The notes beneath the pieces are model-generated. The model did no database searches and was not told the origin of the DNA. It worked only from the letters and a program-made list of their open reading frames with translations. The position numbers and the translations under genes are program-made. Shown in pieces: positions 35,301-47,038 of a DNA stretch of 64,000 bases. Where the stretch lies: assembly GCA_033439265.1 (NCBI GenBank), contig JAVTVX010000027.1, forward strand, positions 1,565,001 through 1,629,000, in the 5' to 3' direction. The stretch is from Dillenia suffruticosa. Its lineage: Eukaryota > Streptophyta > Magnoliopsida > Dilleniales > Dilleniaceae. Positions within the stretch are counted from its first letter, which is position 1. Every line of letters begins with the position of its first letter.

Positions 35301-38300
35301 ATTTTTGGGTATTTATTTTTATTATATATAAAATTAAAATTTAAAATTTTATTTGTAAAATATCAATATTGTATTAGGCTGCATACGAAGCGTGTATTGC
35401 AATAATAGTACAATAGGTATAATACCATATAATTAAGGAAAGAACAATAATTAGGTTAAGAGTGGCAGACGAAACCGTCTGACTTTGCATTTTCTGTATG
35501 CCCAGGTGCTCTGCACCATGATGCCTTTCAGTTTGGGTGAATGCGTGCATGATTGCAGGTCATTTAGTGTTTAAGAGTGGCCCAAAACCATAACGTGTAA
35601 AAACGACGTCAGACGTTTACACATAGATCTATGTGCCTGGTGCAAGGGTCAGTTGGTCTGACCAGTAAGGTCGTCAGACCCATCTCAAATTCAACTGGCG
35701 ACGTGGAAATAAAACAGATTCAACCCTTCAAATGGGGACCTCGGATAAATCTAGATTAATTAAGATAAAATCTTATATATCGAACGATCAAGAAAATATG
35801 CTGTGTGAACCCAAAAACGAGATCATGTTTATGTGATTTCAAGCTTCTAAGTTTAAATTTAATTAATTAATATATTTATAAAAAAGGGGAAAAAATTCAA
35901 GTTACTGTGAACTTTATAATTATAAAATAATTTAGTATGACTGAGGATGAATTTGAATAGACATGACAATGCAAATGATCTTTGCTATCCCATGTGTTTA
36001 TAAATTACTTAGGTATATGCACGTATTATATAACATAGTATATGTGTGTTTTATGTTAATATTTACAATATATGTATTAAAGTCTCTCATGCAGTAAGAC
36101 AACAATATCATGCGCAAAAATCAAGGTTGTCGATGCTCGAATGTTCGATTTTGATGAACATTTAAAGCAATCTTATTTAAGTTGCTTTGGCTCTTGTCCT
36201 TCGGTGGCCAAATCCGATCCAAACAACTAAGCTCATATATAGATATATATATTTTTACGTTTAGTCGATTAGTATTAAAAATTATATTTCGATTAATTCG
36301 ATTTGAATTACAACCAAACCCTTTATAGAGATAGTTCTCCTGATATAATATTTTTCATTTCTAAGATTTTAATTTGAATTTTGATTAAGAGATCTACTGT
36401 CATTTTTATTAAACTAACTATCTGCGTCGATGCGTATATATATAATTTCTTTTGATTCATTTAAATGCAGAATGGCTTTCAAATGGTTTTTGGCTCCCTC
36501 CTAGCTTGACAATCTTTTTTGTGATGTCCACCAACTCACCAATGAAATCAAGCCCTCCATTGCCAAGGCTTTTTCCTTTGTTGTTTTAGATGGAAACCTA
36601 TGTCATTTTGCTTTGCTAGTAAAGAAAGAAGATTCAATCTTCTAAACAGATGTGCTCAAGAAGCTCTTCTTCTTTTTTTTTCTTTTTTTTTTCTTACATA
36701 AAAAGTAAATAATTTTAATTAATATATATTTATGTGACGAACTTTTTTCAAAGGTTGGTCGTCGTATACCAAAAGCCAATACCCATTCAAAAAGAGAGGA
36801 CACTCTACGGCCCCATTGTGCTGGCCACTTCGTGTTAACCGCGTCCAGCAAGGCTCCCAACCTCATCATTCTCCATACATGAATTATTTTCGTCACATCT
36901 CTCTCTCTCTCTCTCTCTCTATTTTTTTCTTCTAATGTCAAAGTCATCCCCCCCTTATATTATAGGGCATCTGTTTGTAATAACCCATATGAAAACATTT
37001 ATGAGCAGCTTAATCATCCCACATCCATGTACCCAATGGGCAATAGCCCCACTTATTCCACATCACTTTAAAAAAAAAAAAAAAAAAAAGAATGAAGTTT
37101 TGGCACGTCGAGGTGATTAAAATAAGAGAACCCTTTTTTCTTTTTCTGGGTCTGGATTAATCTATTGCCCTAAAATGTTTATTATATTGTATTTTGTGTT
37201 GACATGCTCGAGGGCACTCGATGCAACAAGAACTTTCTGACATGCAGCCAACTATGCAATTTTAAAGATGATGGTATATGGAACAACATCATCCAATCAG
37301 AACAAACAAGTACTTATAGAAATATATGCCATAAATCTTTATAATTTTGAGATATTAAATTTACATCTAATTATTTAAAATTTTATGCGAGAGAGGGTAC
37401 TCTTAGAATTTAAAAATATTACAATTATTTAGTACTTAAAAAGATTATAAGAAGGCATATTTTTTAATAAATTATCGATCGATAATTATATTAAATCTAA
37501 TTAAATCTGATTCGAGTCGAATTAATCGTTTAAAAACAAAACTTTTTCAACATCTGTTTTTATCATAAATAAAATTTAAATTCAAAATTTAATTAAAATA
37601 CTAGTATTTAACTATTGTATAAACAGAATATTGCTTAGATTTCTTAAATATAACTTTCAATGACAGTATTCAAATAGAGGAAATGTTATGTACTTATTTT
37701 TTAAAAATTTCTTTCTTTAAAAAAGTGAAAATTTAATTTGGGTATTTGACTTGTATATATATATATATATAAAGTTATAAAAAATATTAATGTCATTTCC
37801 ACACTACTGAATAAAAACATAATATGCTAACGAGTTTCGATTTAAATAACACTAATCCTCTTTCCTCCTTCCTCTTATAATATGTTTGTTTTCGAGTTTC
37901 ACTATAAAGTAAATAAAAAAATAAATAAAAACATAATATAGAAATACTGAGAAGAAACTTTGGGACCCTCAAATCAAAGGTGGATGAGTTGGACCCTCAA
38001 ATTTTAAGAGATTTCTAACGATGGAATAGAGCGACCAATTTGACTTTTTTGCCCGCGGAAAACGCCGGGCATTCGCCGCTATAATTGAATATTTTAAAAG
38101 AACAGCATTTATCAAGTCTCTATCCAATTAGACAACGCCACGCAAGCAATTTCAAAAATCACAATTACATCCTTAAACTAGTCGACAAAAAATTAAGAAT
38201 TTTGTTAGCGCTTGTCAACAAATTCCAGTAATAACATAATATCATATATTATTGCTTGTTAACAAAAATAAAAAAATTTAATAAGAAATTGGCGAGATGT

Positions 38301-40664
38301 GAAAAATAAGGGTATTTTTCTAAAAAAAATGAAATTATATTCAAATACTTCGATTTTTAATTTTTTTAAAAAATAAAAATTAGAAATTATGGTTTTTTAA
38401 TTATCCTTTTTTATTATAAATAAATTCGTATTTTTAAAATTTTTTACTCTTTTTTTTAGAGATAAAAAATATGAAAAAAATTATAAATAAAAAATTAAAG
38501 AATTTTTTTTACAACTAAATGTATTCTAAACTTCCCGTTTGGACTTAAAATAAAGTCGGTTATTATTCTGTTGAATTGTGCATTCCAAACGCTACCTTAG
38601 TCCTCTGGAGGAGGACAAAGAGGTGGATACAATGCCACCGCATCGTGATTCATGACAAGATGTTTACAATAAAATGTTGGCAACTAACTTTAACTACCAT
38701 TCTAAAGGACCTTTCGCTAAGGTGGCGTGGAAGAGCAATTTCTGTTAACGTGTGTTCCAAATGGATTACAGGCAAGTTGATGGAAGATCAAACTATTCTA
38801 CCCTTTAACCTGTTTAGTTTCGTCATCTGCGAGAGCCTTATTTTGGGTGGCTCTCGTAATATATTATTTTATTTTTAAGTTTCGATTAAAAAATCTGATT
38901 AAGAGAGTTAATATCATATTTTGTAAAATCGATTACTGGTTGACTATCCTTAACTTTTTAAAGTTAGTTCAATCAAGTGATGTAAACATGTGCTAGCACT
39001 AGCACTCTTAGAATATTCTCGTATGGTCTAGTGATACAAACCCCCTACACCAACTTGGTAATCACATATCCATATTCTTGTAAAATATATATATATATCC
39101 TCCATGGGATGAGATTAGACTTGAGCATGAGCTGAGCAACCAGGCTTAGACGACAATTTTGGGTCCAATCCCAAAATTTGGCGCCCGCCCTAGGAGGCAT
39201 GGTTATTTTCTAGAGATGGCAGATGGGTTTGAGTTTATACTTATGGCAAGATTGTTGATCTCCTTCCCATTGACGTCTTATTTTTCTTATTTGTATAAGA
39301 TATTTCGGTATCAGAACATTTTGACATTCTGTTATGAGATTCTAAACATGCAGAAAACATATATATAATTCAAAATACATGAATTGCAATTCAAATTTAA
39401 AAATCATTTAACAAAATGGATCTCTCTATTTTCACTATCAAAATAGATCTCCATCCAAGTCAAAATAGACAAAAATCGTCTCTAATTTTGTCTTTCTTTT
39501 ATTAAATATAGCAGTCGATGTCTGGTTGAGAAATCTGAGATGACCTGAGATCTTGAGCAAGATAAAATTTATTCTATTGTGTTCCTTTCTTGCAATGTAC
39601 CAAACAAACCAGCCATTTGGGGTGAAACAGAACATAAATGATAACCTTGGATTGCAATAAGTAGTCAAGTTTAACCTGAAAATTTTATTATTTTGTAATT
39701 GGGCCCGACCCCAATGGTTGAGCTTGCGTCATGATAAGAGACCATCAGCCTAGACCGAGGTGCATATTTTGGGATGACCCCCTTTTTTCGGTACAGAGGG
39801 TTGACCCCTTTTTGGGGCATAGCCCGTGTCAACTCTGGGTAGAAAATCTATTTTGTTTGGGCTATCCCATTTGCAGGCTCATTTCTAAGGACCAACCCCC
39901 TTAACTTCAAAGTTCCTATTTAGTAAGCTTCCATAGAATGCTGTCCAACTGCAGAGAGATTTCAATTTAATTGACAACCAGATTGGCAGTCATGCTTGAA
40001 CCTTGTTACATATAGAAAGTAAAATGGCATCTCAATCACTGACCAATTCGGAGAATCCCATTCAAGCATTGCTACCAGGAAAATCACAATCCAACTCTGC
40101 TACATTTTCTACGACCAGGGGGAAACATTGCCTAGTATTCCCCGGTAGCTCAAGTGCCAAGCGCTTGTCCAAGTCTTGATAACAAACTCATCTAACCCTA
40201 GAAAAGTTTCGACTTTGGCTACTCTTGTGTTCTTTCCTTTCGACTTGGAAGCACATTTGAGACCGATCACATACCAGATGCAGCCAAAAGGTGGAGAAAA
40301 TTTTCAAATTACTAAAATTTAAACCTTTAAGAAAGGTGCCATAACCGTGTTCTTTATTTCATGCCAAACACATTTGAGGAATTCAGGCTCTAATAGAACA
40401 TTTTAGGAGCTTATTGTATTCAATCTGATCCAATGGGCACTTAATTTGTCAAAAAAAGGATAAAACAGTTTGAATTGACCAAGGGAAATGAACAGGGTGA
40501 CCACAAGAAAGAAAGGCACCCCATGCTGTGATTTAGCTGTTCGGTCAAGCCTCAAAGATTATTGGAAAGAAGAGAAGCTGCTCTTCATAAATCCAACCAT
40601 TAACAACAAGAATCCGTCAACACCAAACCTCAATAGAAAACACCTACCTAGAAAGTGTTTCACT
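32331..40664. other. Long AT-rich interval with no recognised gene
   Basis: About 8.3 kb with no supported protein or RNA gene. It contains GA tracts at 33691-33733 and CT tracts at 34068-34103, a poly(A) run near 37072-37089, TA repeats near 37754-37771, several diverged SINE-like pieces (for example 36250-36420) and a cluster of GTCTGAC inverted motifs at 35467-35680. The short open frames (up to ~100 codons) are low-complexity or unrecognised. The section 40100-40664 is downstream of the gamma carbonic anhydrase gene and may include its 3' UTR. Confidence 0.5.
36250..36420 (-). mobile_element. Diverged SINE-like fragment
   Basis: Similar in layout to the SINE at 58248-58443. On the minus strand, TCTTAATCAAAATTCAAATT comes first and ATTAATCGAAATATAATTTT occupies the position of the conserved AATTAGTCGG segment. 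No clear target-site duplication was found, so the boundaries are approximate. Confidence 0.35.
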
Positions 40665-43600
40665 TCATGCAGCTTTTGGTGCTTTATCTGGTAGTATATT
40701 ATCAGGAAGGATAAGTTGTGGAGGCGTTTCACGAACAACACCCAGCATTGAGTCGTACTCTTCATCCCGACGTGCATACTTCTTTCGAAGCACCTTCTCA
40801 AACTCGATCTCATCAAAGCTCTTTGCATTTTCAGCAGCATGAACTTGTGCTAGGTTGGAATAATTTGTTGCGGACTGGGAGATGAAGGTTATTTCTTCTT
40901 CAGTAAGCTTCCTTAAAAACCTAGCTGGGTTACCACCCCATACCTGCAATTTGACAAGTAATACCATCATCAGTTCCATTTCAGGCATTGATTTGCAGAC
41001 CTACAACTACAAAAAGCAGCACAAGGGACAGCAGAATCAAACCCTGATGATCGGATAGCTTGGATGACTTCTCCATTATATATATATATATATAAATATA
41101 TTACCAATAAGAAATACATCAGTGGAGAGGATAATAACTAGCTGTCTCAGAATAGCATAAAGAGCAAGGACAATGGACACATTCTGCAGTGTCGTGGTCC
41201 AATGTCCAGCAAATCAAAAACAAACTTGATAATTCCAAATGAGAGAGGAACATTAAAACATTTGAAAGTAATACACGCACATACTAGTGATGGTCCAAAC
41301 ATGAAATCTAACATTACTGACATTATGATAATTCCATGCCACCAAAACCTTGCTACACTAATTCTGAACAACTTCCACATCATGCAAGAGATCAACTTTT
41401 TCAAGGGATTGTTGCTTTGATAGGGCAAAACATTTCTCAGTGCAAGTATTTCAAAGCACTAAATTTCATCTTAATGTTCAAAGGCCAAATAACAATAAGT
41501 CTCTTGTCTTTTGCTGGGCACGATAAGCAATAAGAAGATTAACTGTCACATACCTCCCCATATGGAATCCTTGTATCCTGCCTTACAATGGCTCCAGCAG
41601 CAACCATGGCATTCTTCTCAACAAAAACCCCATCAAGAAGGATTGCACCCATGCCAACAAATGCCTCATCCTCAATTGTACAACCATGTAAAACGGCACT
41701 ATGACCTGTACGATTTAGATTGGAATACAGGTAGAAAGCCCCTTTAGTAAAATTCACATCAGCAGAAGATTGAATTGCAGAACTCAAAAATATGTACTCA
41801 CCCACTGTAACATTGTTTCCAATTATTGTTGGTAGAACCTTCCCACTCAGATTGGACTTTGCTACATGAACCAGGGAATTGTCTTGTATATTTGTTCCTG
41901 ATCCAATACTGATGCTGTTCACATCACCTGCTCAAAAAGAACCACCTTTAGGCACAAAGAGATAACAGGAAAAAAGCAAGCTCCAATACAAAATACAAAA
42001 AAAAAAAGGAGTAGCACCAGCAAAATTAAATTAGCAAAGGAATAAAAGCAAGATATGGATCTTATCCAATTGAAAAGAAATACAGATTAACAAACAAATT
42101 CCTCACTTGCAGATCAAGATATATATACATATTCTTTTTGTTGGGTGGGGGGGGGGAAGCACAATTTATTATCTCATGCCTTCAACCCTTGGAAATGGCC
42201 ATTTAAGTCAAGAGGACAAAGGTCAAACAGGTAGATGATTGGCAGACATTTAAGTTGGTGACCTGTTATTTAAAAGTATGTGATTTATATATCATTCCAA
42301 TAGTCATAAGCATCTGTAGAACAAAATTACATTAAAGAAACTCTATTATTGTACACTTGGATATAAGCATCCATAACAGGAGCCTCAGGAAGGTGGATTT
42401 GGGGCATGATTGGGATTAAGCTCCGCTAGATAATGGAACAAACCTCTCAAAACGCATCCATACCAAATGGAAGAACCACACCCTACTTGAACATCTCCAA
42501 TTACTGATGCACTTGGGGCCACGAAAGCATCCTTGGCAACAATGGGTGCTTTGTCAAATACATTCATGAGAGTCCGATGTCTTGAAACTGTGATCCACAA
42601 GATAAAGCATAAGCAAAAGAATTCATGGCAAACAGTCAAGAATGCATGATAAGTTATGTCAACAAGGCTAGAGAATCCAACAAAAATGAAAAGCCATTTG
42701 ATTAAGAAATGACAAGTAACCACCGAGAAAGAAAGATGCTTTACATAATATTTCAGACACAGAACTCTATAAACATGTCATCAAGCCTTGGAACTTGGTG
42801 TAGTCACCTTGCTGAACTAATTGCCAAGCAACAATCACCTAGTCATATTAAAAATTATTCTTTTGGCGTGATATTTGTCATACCAAAGATACAAAAACAT
42901 GCAAGGCAGCAACATGAACCACCTCCAAAGAGAACCTTTTCTTGAAAAACTAGATTGTCAAACAATTATAAATGCAGAATGAAATAGAGCAATGCAGTAA
43001 ATGACATGCAGGACACCAACAAATTCAGGGGTATAAAGGCATCAGAGATCAGATCCCCTAACTGTTAAGCAGAAACCACAAGGAAATTCGTCTCAGGACT
43101 TATCCAGTTTCATTAATCTGCTATATGCAGTTATTTAGAAAAACTCAAGCGTGAAGTGTATGTTTACGAAGTCCTTTATTTTTTTGGCCATGAGATTAAA
43201 CACTAACAAAAAAAGCAGTACAAGAGATTTAGAGCTGTCTAAAGTACTAGACATCACAAGAAAAGATTTGATGGCTATCATGCCATTAGTAGGCTCCAAG
43301 CCATACCAATGAATCACTGCAGTGAGGATTGACCTATAAGATAAAATCGGGAATTTTCAACAGTCACAAAGGCACATGGGAATAATATACAATGACTTTA
43401 TTGATGCACATAGGAAAAGCTTTGTTCACAACATACTTCCATCATATTCTGACCGAATTTCTTGGAATTTTGCTGAATCTAGTAACCATTGTGTGGTGAC
43501 CTATTCTATGCTTTGTAGAAGGGGCAAAGGCCAAAGCTATTAGTTTATATATCAGGGGAACAAAAACTAATATGCATTTGGGTTTACAACTTCAGAGAGG

Positions 43601-44500
43601 GTAAAATCCATAACATTTAATGGGGCAAACAACATTAAGATTATGATTCTTGAAATTATACACAAATTTTTTCTTAAAATTTCACCCGGGGCATGCCCCC
43701 TCCCTTTGCCCCTGCTTCATAATAACATATTGCCAGCATAAAGAGGATTACCACATCCTACTTTTTCTCGTACCATCATTCCATCCACACCCCCGTCCTA
43801 CATTTCTCTCTGTCTCCTAAAGTTTCCAGGTAAAAGCTATATCATAAATTGTCTTAAAATTTTTTGAATAATAAACATAAAATTTTGTTCTTAAAATTTC
43901 AGGGGGAGAGCTGCCACTGCACTCCCTCCCGTCGCCCTTGCATCGTAGTAAAACGTTGCACGCGTTATGAGGATTACCGTATCCTACTTTTGTCATACCA
44001 TCGTTACATCCACACCCACATTCCACAGTTTCCAGCTAAAAGCTATACCATTATCTACCCAGTTAGCGTTGCTTACATTTACCAATCAGATAGAAAATGA
44101 AAATTCAAATAACATTTTTTCCATGCCCAAATAGTTAGACAAGTCCCCAAAATTTTCATTCCAACCAACCCACCAATCTAAATCAAGCACGGCATTTAAC
44201 TATAAACGTATTACATTCAATCAAATAGACGCAAAATCAATTAGCGACCTAGAAATTCCAGAGGCAACCCTAATTGTTGGGGGAAATGAATCCTATTAAA
44301 GCAAACATCAATTGGGGGAATCTAGGGGTTTGAACAGCAGAAAGAGAATTGAGAAGATCTATAGAGAGGGGGGAAGTGAGCGTACGTTGTTCTTGGAAGT
44401 AGTAGTTGCCTTGAAGACGAGAGCCGAGACGATCGATTGCTTGTCCAGTTTCGCGAATCCAAAACCCTACTGTGTAAATCGCTTTTCCCAATGTTCCCAT
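40665..44500 (-). CDS. Gamma carbonic anhydrase, mitochondrial complex I subunit
   Basis: Five exons in phase: 44386-44500, 42444-42587, 41802-41927, 41554-41705 and 40665-40943, giving 271 aa. The N-terminus MGTLGKAIYTVGFWIRETGQ is the plant gammaCA1-3 presequence. The left-handed beta-helix hexapeptides follow: APIVAKDAFVAPSASVIGDV, then GCGSSIWYGCVLRGDV and GTNIQDNSLVH. The zinc-ligand type histidines are kept, in NSLVHVAK and GHSAVLHGC. The C-terminal helix reads QSATNYSNLAQVHAAENAK. In plants this protein is part of the matrix-facing gammaCA domain of respiratory complex I. By gene order it fits GAMMACA3 (At5g66510), though by sequence I cannot separate CA1, CA2 and CA3 with confidence. 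All exons look intact. An ACGACGACGT motif lies ~160 bp upstream of the start. Confidence 0.93.
43655..44060. repeat. Diverged tandem duplication in gamma-CA intron 1
   Basis: Copy 1 (about 43670-43845) and copy 2 (about 43889-44055) share CTTAAAATTTCA at the start, GAGGATTACC, ATCCTACTTTT, ATCCACACCC and TTCCAG.TAAAAGCTATA in the same order. The part near 43680-43720 is C/G-rich and may derive from an older element. Confidence 0.6.
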
Positions 44501-47038
44501 TTTCTCTATCTTCTGATTGATCTTCCACCTTGGGAGTGTGGCGAGAGTAAGACTTCAGCTGTGGAAGCTAAGAGGGGGAGGAGAGAGAGAGGAGGCGGAA
44601 AATGCTATTGCGTGGTGAGAGTATCGTTCTGCTCTACAAAATGGTTGCGGGTAGTAAAACGACGACGTTTCTAGAAATTTGAAAACCGGGCCAATTTACC
44701 CACCCGGCTCAATCAGTCAAACAGGCCCATCTTTCATGGTTTTAATTTTAATTTTTTTTTGTACCGATGGTTTTAATTGTTTTCAAAACGATTATTTTTT
44801 TTTCCCTAATCCCGATATTTGGAGTTTTATTTCTATTAATTCAAGTTAACCTGATTCTCGGGTCTCTTATAAAAGAGAATGTCTTTTAAAATAGTCTTTT
44901 TCATTCTTAAAAATATTCAAACCCGATCTCTGGAAGCAAAATTCTTCCCGGACCGCCTTTGGTCAAATCAACTATATTAATATATCCTATTTATGGTAGA
45001 GGTGACTCGGAGCTGGTTATGGCAGTTTTATGTAAGAAAAATCCGAAATTTTGAATCGTAGCTGTTATTTTTTCAATTCAAAACTATACACTTCACAAAT
45101 GAGGCAATTTTTTTTTTTCTTGATAACTAATTTTATTATTTCTGAGTATTCTTATTTGAGTTAACTCTTTTTTTTCTTTTTAATTACAACAGAGTGGGTA
45201 GACTAGTTTCTAAAATAAGTTAACTATCGGATTCATTAAGAGTCGAATTTTTTCGACACTTATTTTTTTTATTTTTAAAATTTGAATACAAAATTTTAGT
45301 TAAAGGAAACCAATACCTTTATAACTAGACCAACGAGACATTGGTTCAAATGGGGCAAGTTGATGATTTGATCATTAACCCATAATTAATAAAAATATTT
45401 ATTATAAAAAATATCATCAATAATTAATGCAAAAAAATTATATAATAAAAATAAAAATATAAAGTTTGAAATGAAGTTCACAAACCCTAAATACCAATAA
45501 AATAATTTAAATTCATGAAGCAACAAAACTTGTGAATACTCATTTCAAAGTATATCTAAAAGAAAAAAAAAATTATAAGGCCAAAAATCTATAATAAATA
45601 AATAATAAATATACATATAACTATAACTTATAAATTAAGAAAAATAAAATAAATAATATATATGAGGGATAAATGGGATTGAGACCACCACCAACCTCTA
45701 TAGACAAATTATAAAATTTTAAATTATATATAATAGCGTAGCTTAGTCAACCGTAACGTGTGTACAGAGACATCGATTTGAACCTTATTTTGATTTGCAG
45801 TTTTAAACCATAGGCTTGATACGGAACATCTACCAATTGTTTTGACACAATCTCACAATCCTATTGGATGTCTTCTAAGGATAATCTAATGGTACAAATC
45901 TTTTTTTTTTCAATCTGATAATCGTAAATTTAAATTTTTATATAACAAAAAAAAATTCTATTAGGTCGAGTCTCAATAAAATTGGTTTAATATGATTTTT
46001 AAAAAAATAATTTAGTGACCACAAATTTTCCCAATCCCATTTCCCACCGTGGACTTAAACATGGGGCTTGGACGCCTGCGTGGATCACTTCTATCACTAG
46101 CATAGGACCCGGTGAAAATAGACCTAAAAAAAATTTACCTTTTATCCCTTTTTTTTTTTTTTTTTTCATTTCACTCTCTACTTTTTTTCTTTTTAAGAAA
46201 ATTTTTCGAACAACAAAAAATTAATTTAATAAAAAATCACTAAATACCTTAAATAAAACTTGAGTTCGAATCTTGACGATAAAAAAAAGTATATTAAAAA
46301 AATTCTCCCGAAAAAGGGTTTTTAGTAATTCAAACAAGATTAATCATAACATAATTTCAAATACTGATCGGTCAAGTAAAAAAAAAAGAAAGAAAAGCTT
46401 TTCAACAACTTTGAGCTCACCGATCTTCTTTTTTTTTGGGTCTCCTAAACTTGATCCATCACCGAGTATCCAGAGTTTTACTCTGACTAATTTTGACCTG
46501 AGCCGTTATTTGATCATAATTGGGAGAGAGCTCACCGATCCGATTAGTCCTCACTAAGATCATTCAACATTACCATTTTTGACCGGACGAAGTAAGGCCT
46601 GAGATGAGGGTAACGTGGCTCATCTACTGCTTAGCTTCTACGTGTTTTTCTTTCTTTGCTCGGCAGTAATACTTTAATCATAGCCTTAATTGATGCAACT
46701 ACAAGAATTTTTAAGTCAAAAAGCAGGAAACTAACCATCTTGGTGGCAAGCTGTGTGAAGCATTAGTGCTTCTGAATCTACAAAGATGAGGACTCTAGTT
46801 TTCCACTAAAAATCACTACATTTGGACCCGAGCGAGGAGCAATAAAGACCATCATTGTTTGAAAATACTAAGGATATCAGGGGCATAGTTTCAAGCATTA
46901 GTACTTGTCGAATATTACTAACCATAAGTTGGCATTACAAGTCGTATGATATGAGAATTTGGGGCAACCAGCCTGTAACTCCCCAAACATATGTAGATGC
47001 CAGACCACAACAAATTTGCACACTGGCCCATAGCTAGG
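44501..47038. other. Intergenic between gamma-CA and pyrophosphatase genes
   Basis: The first ~200 bp is the gamma-CA promoter and leader. The rest is AT-rich, with a SINE-like fragment at about 44805-44945 and a better-defined SINE at 46426-46527. No supported gene. The segment 46560-47038 lies immediately downstream of the pyrophosphatase stop and may include its 3' UTR. Confidence 0.45.
46426..46527 (-). mobile_element. 5'-truncated SINE with 13-bp target-site duplication
   Basis: On the minus strand, the family 3' segment AAAATTAGTCAGAGTAAAAC, then TCTGGATACTCGG, is followed by an A-rich tail (CCCAAAAAAAAAGAAG). A perfect direct repeat GAGCTCACCGATC flanks it at 46413-46425 and 46528-46540. 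The tRNA-like head is missing, so the copy is truncated. Confidence 0.75.

Noticed and set aside
36460..36610. Looked for a microRNA precursor or exon in this less AT-rich patch
   Set aside because: No match to any plant microRNA sequence I remember, and no convincing long hairpin or coding frame.
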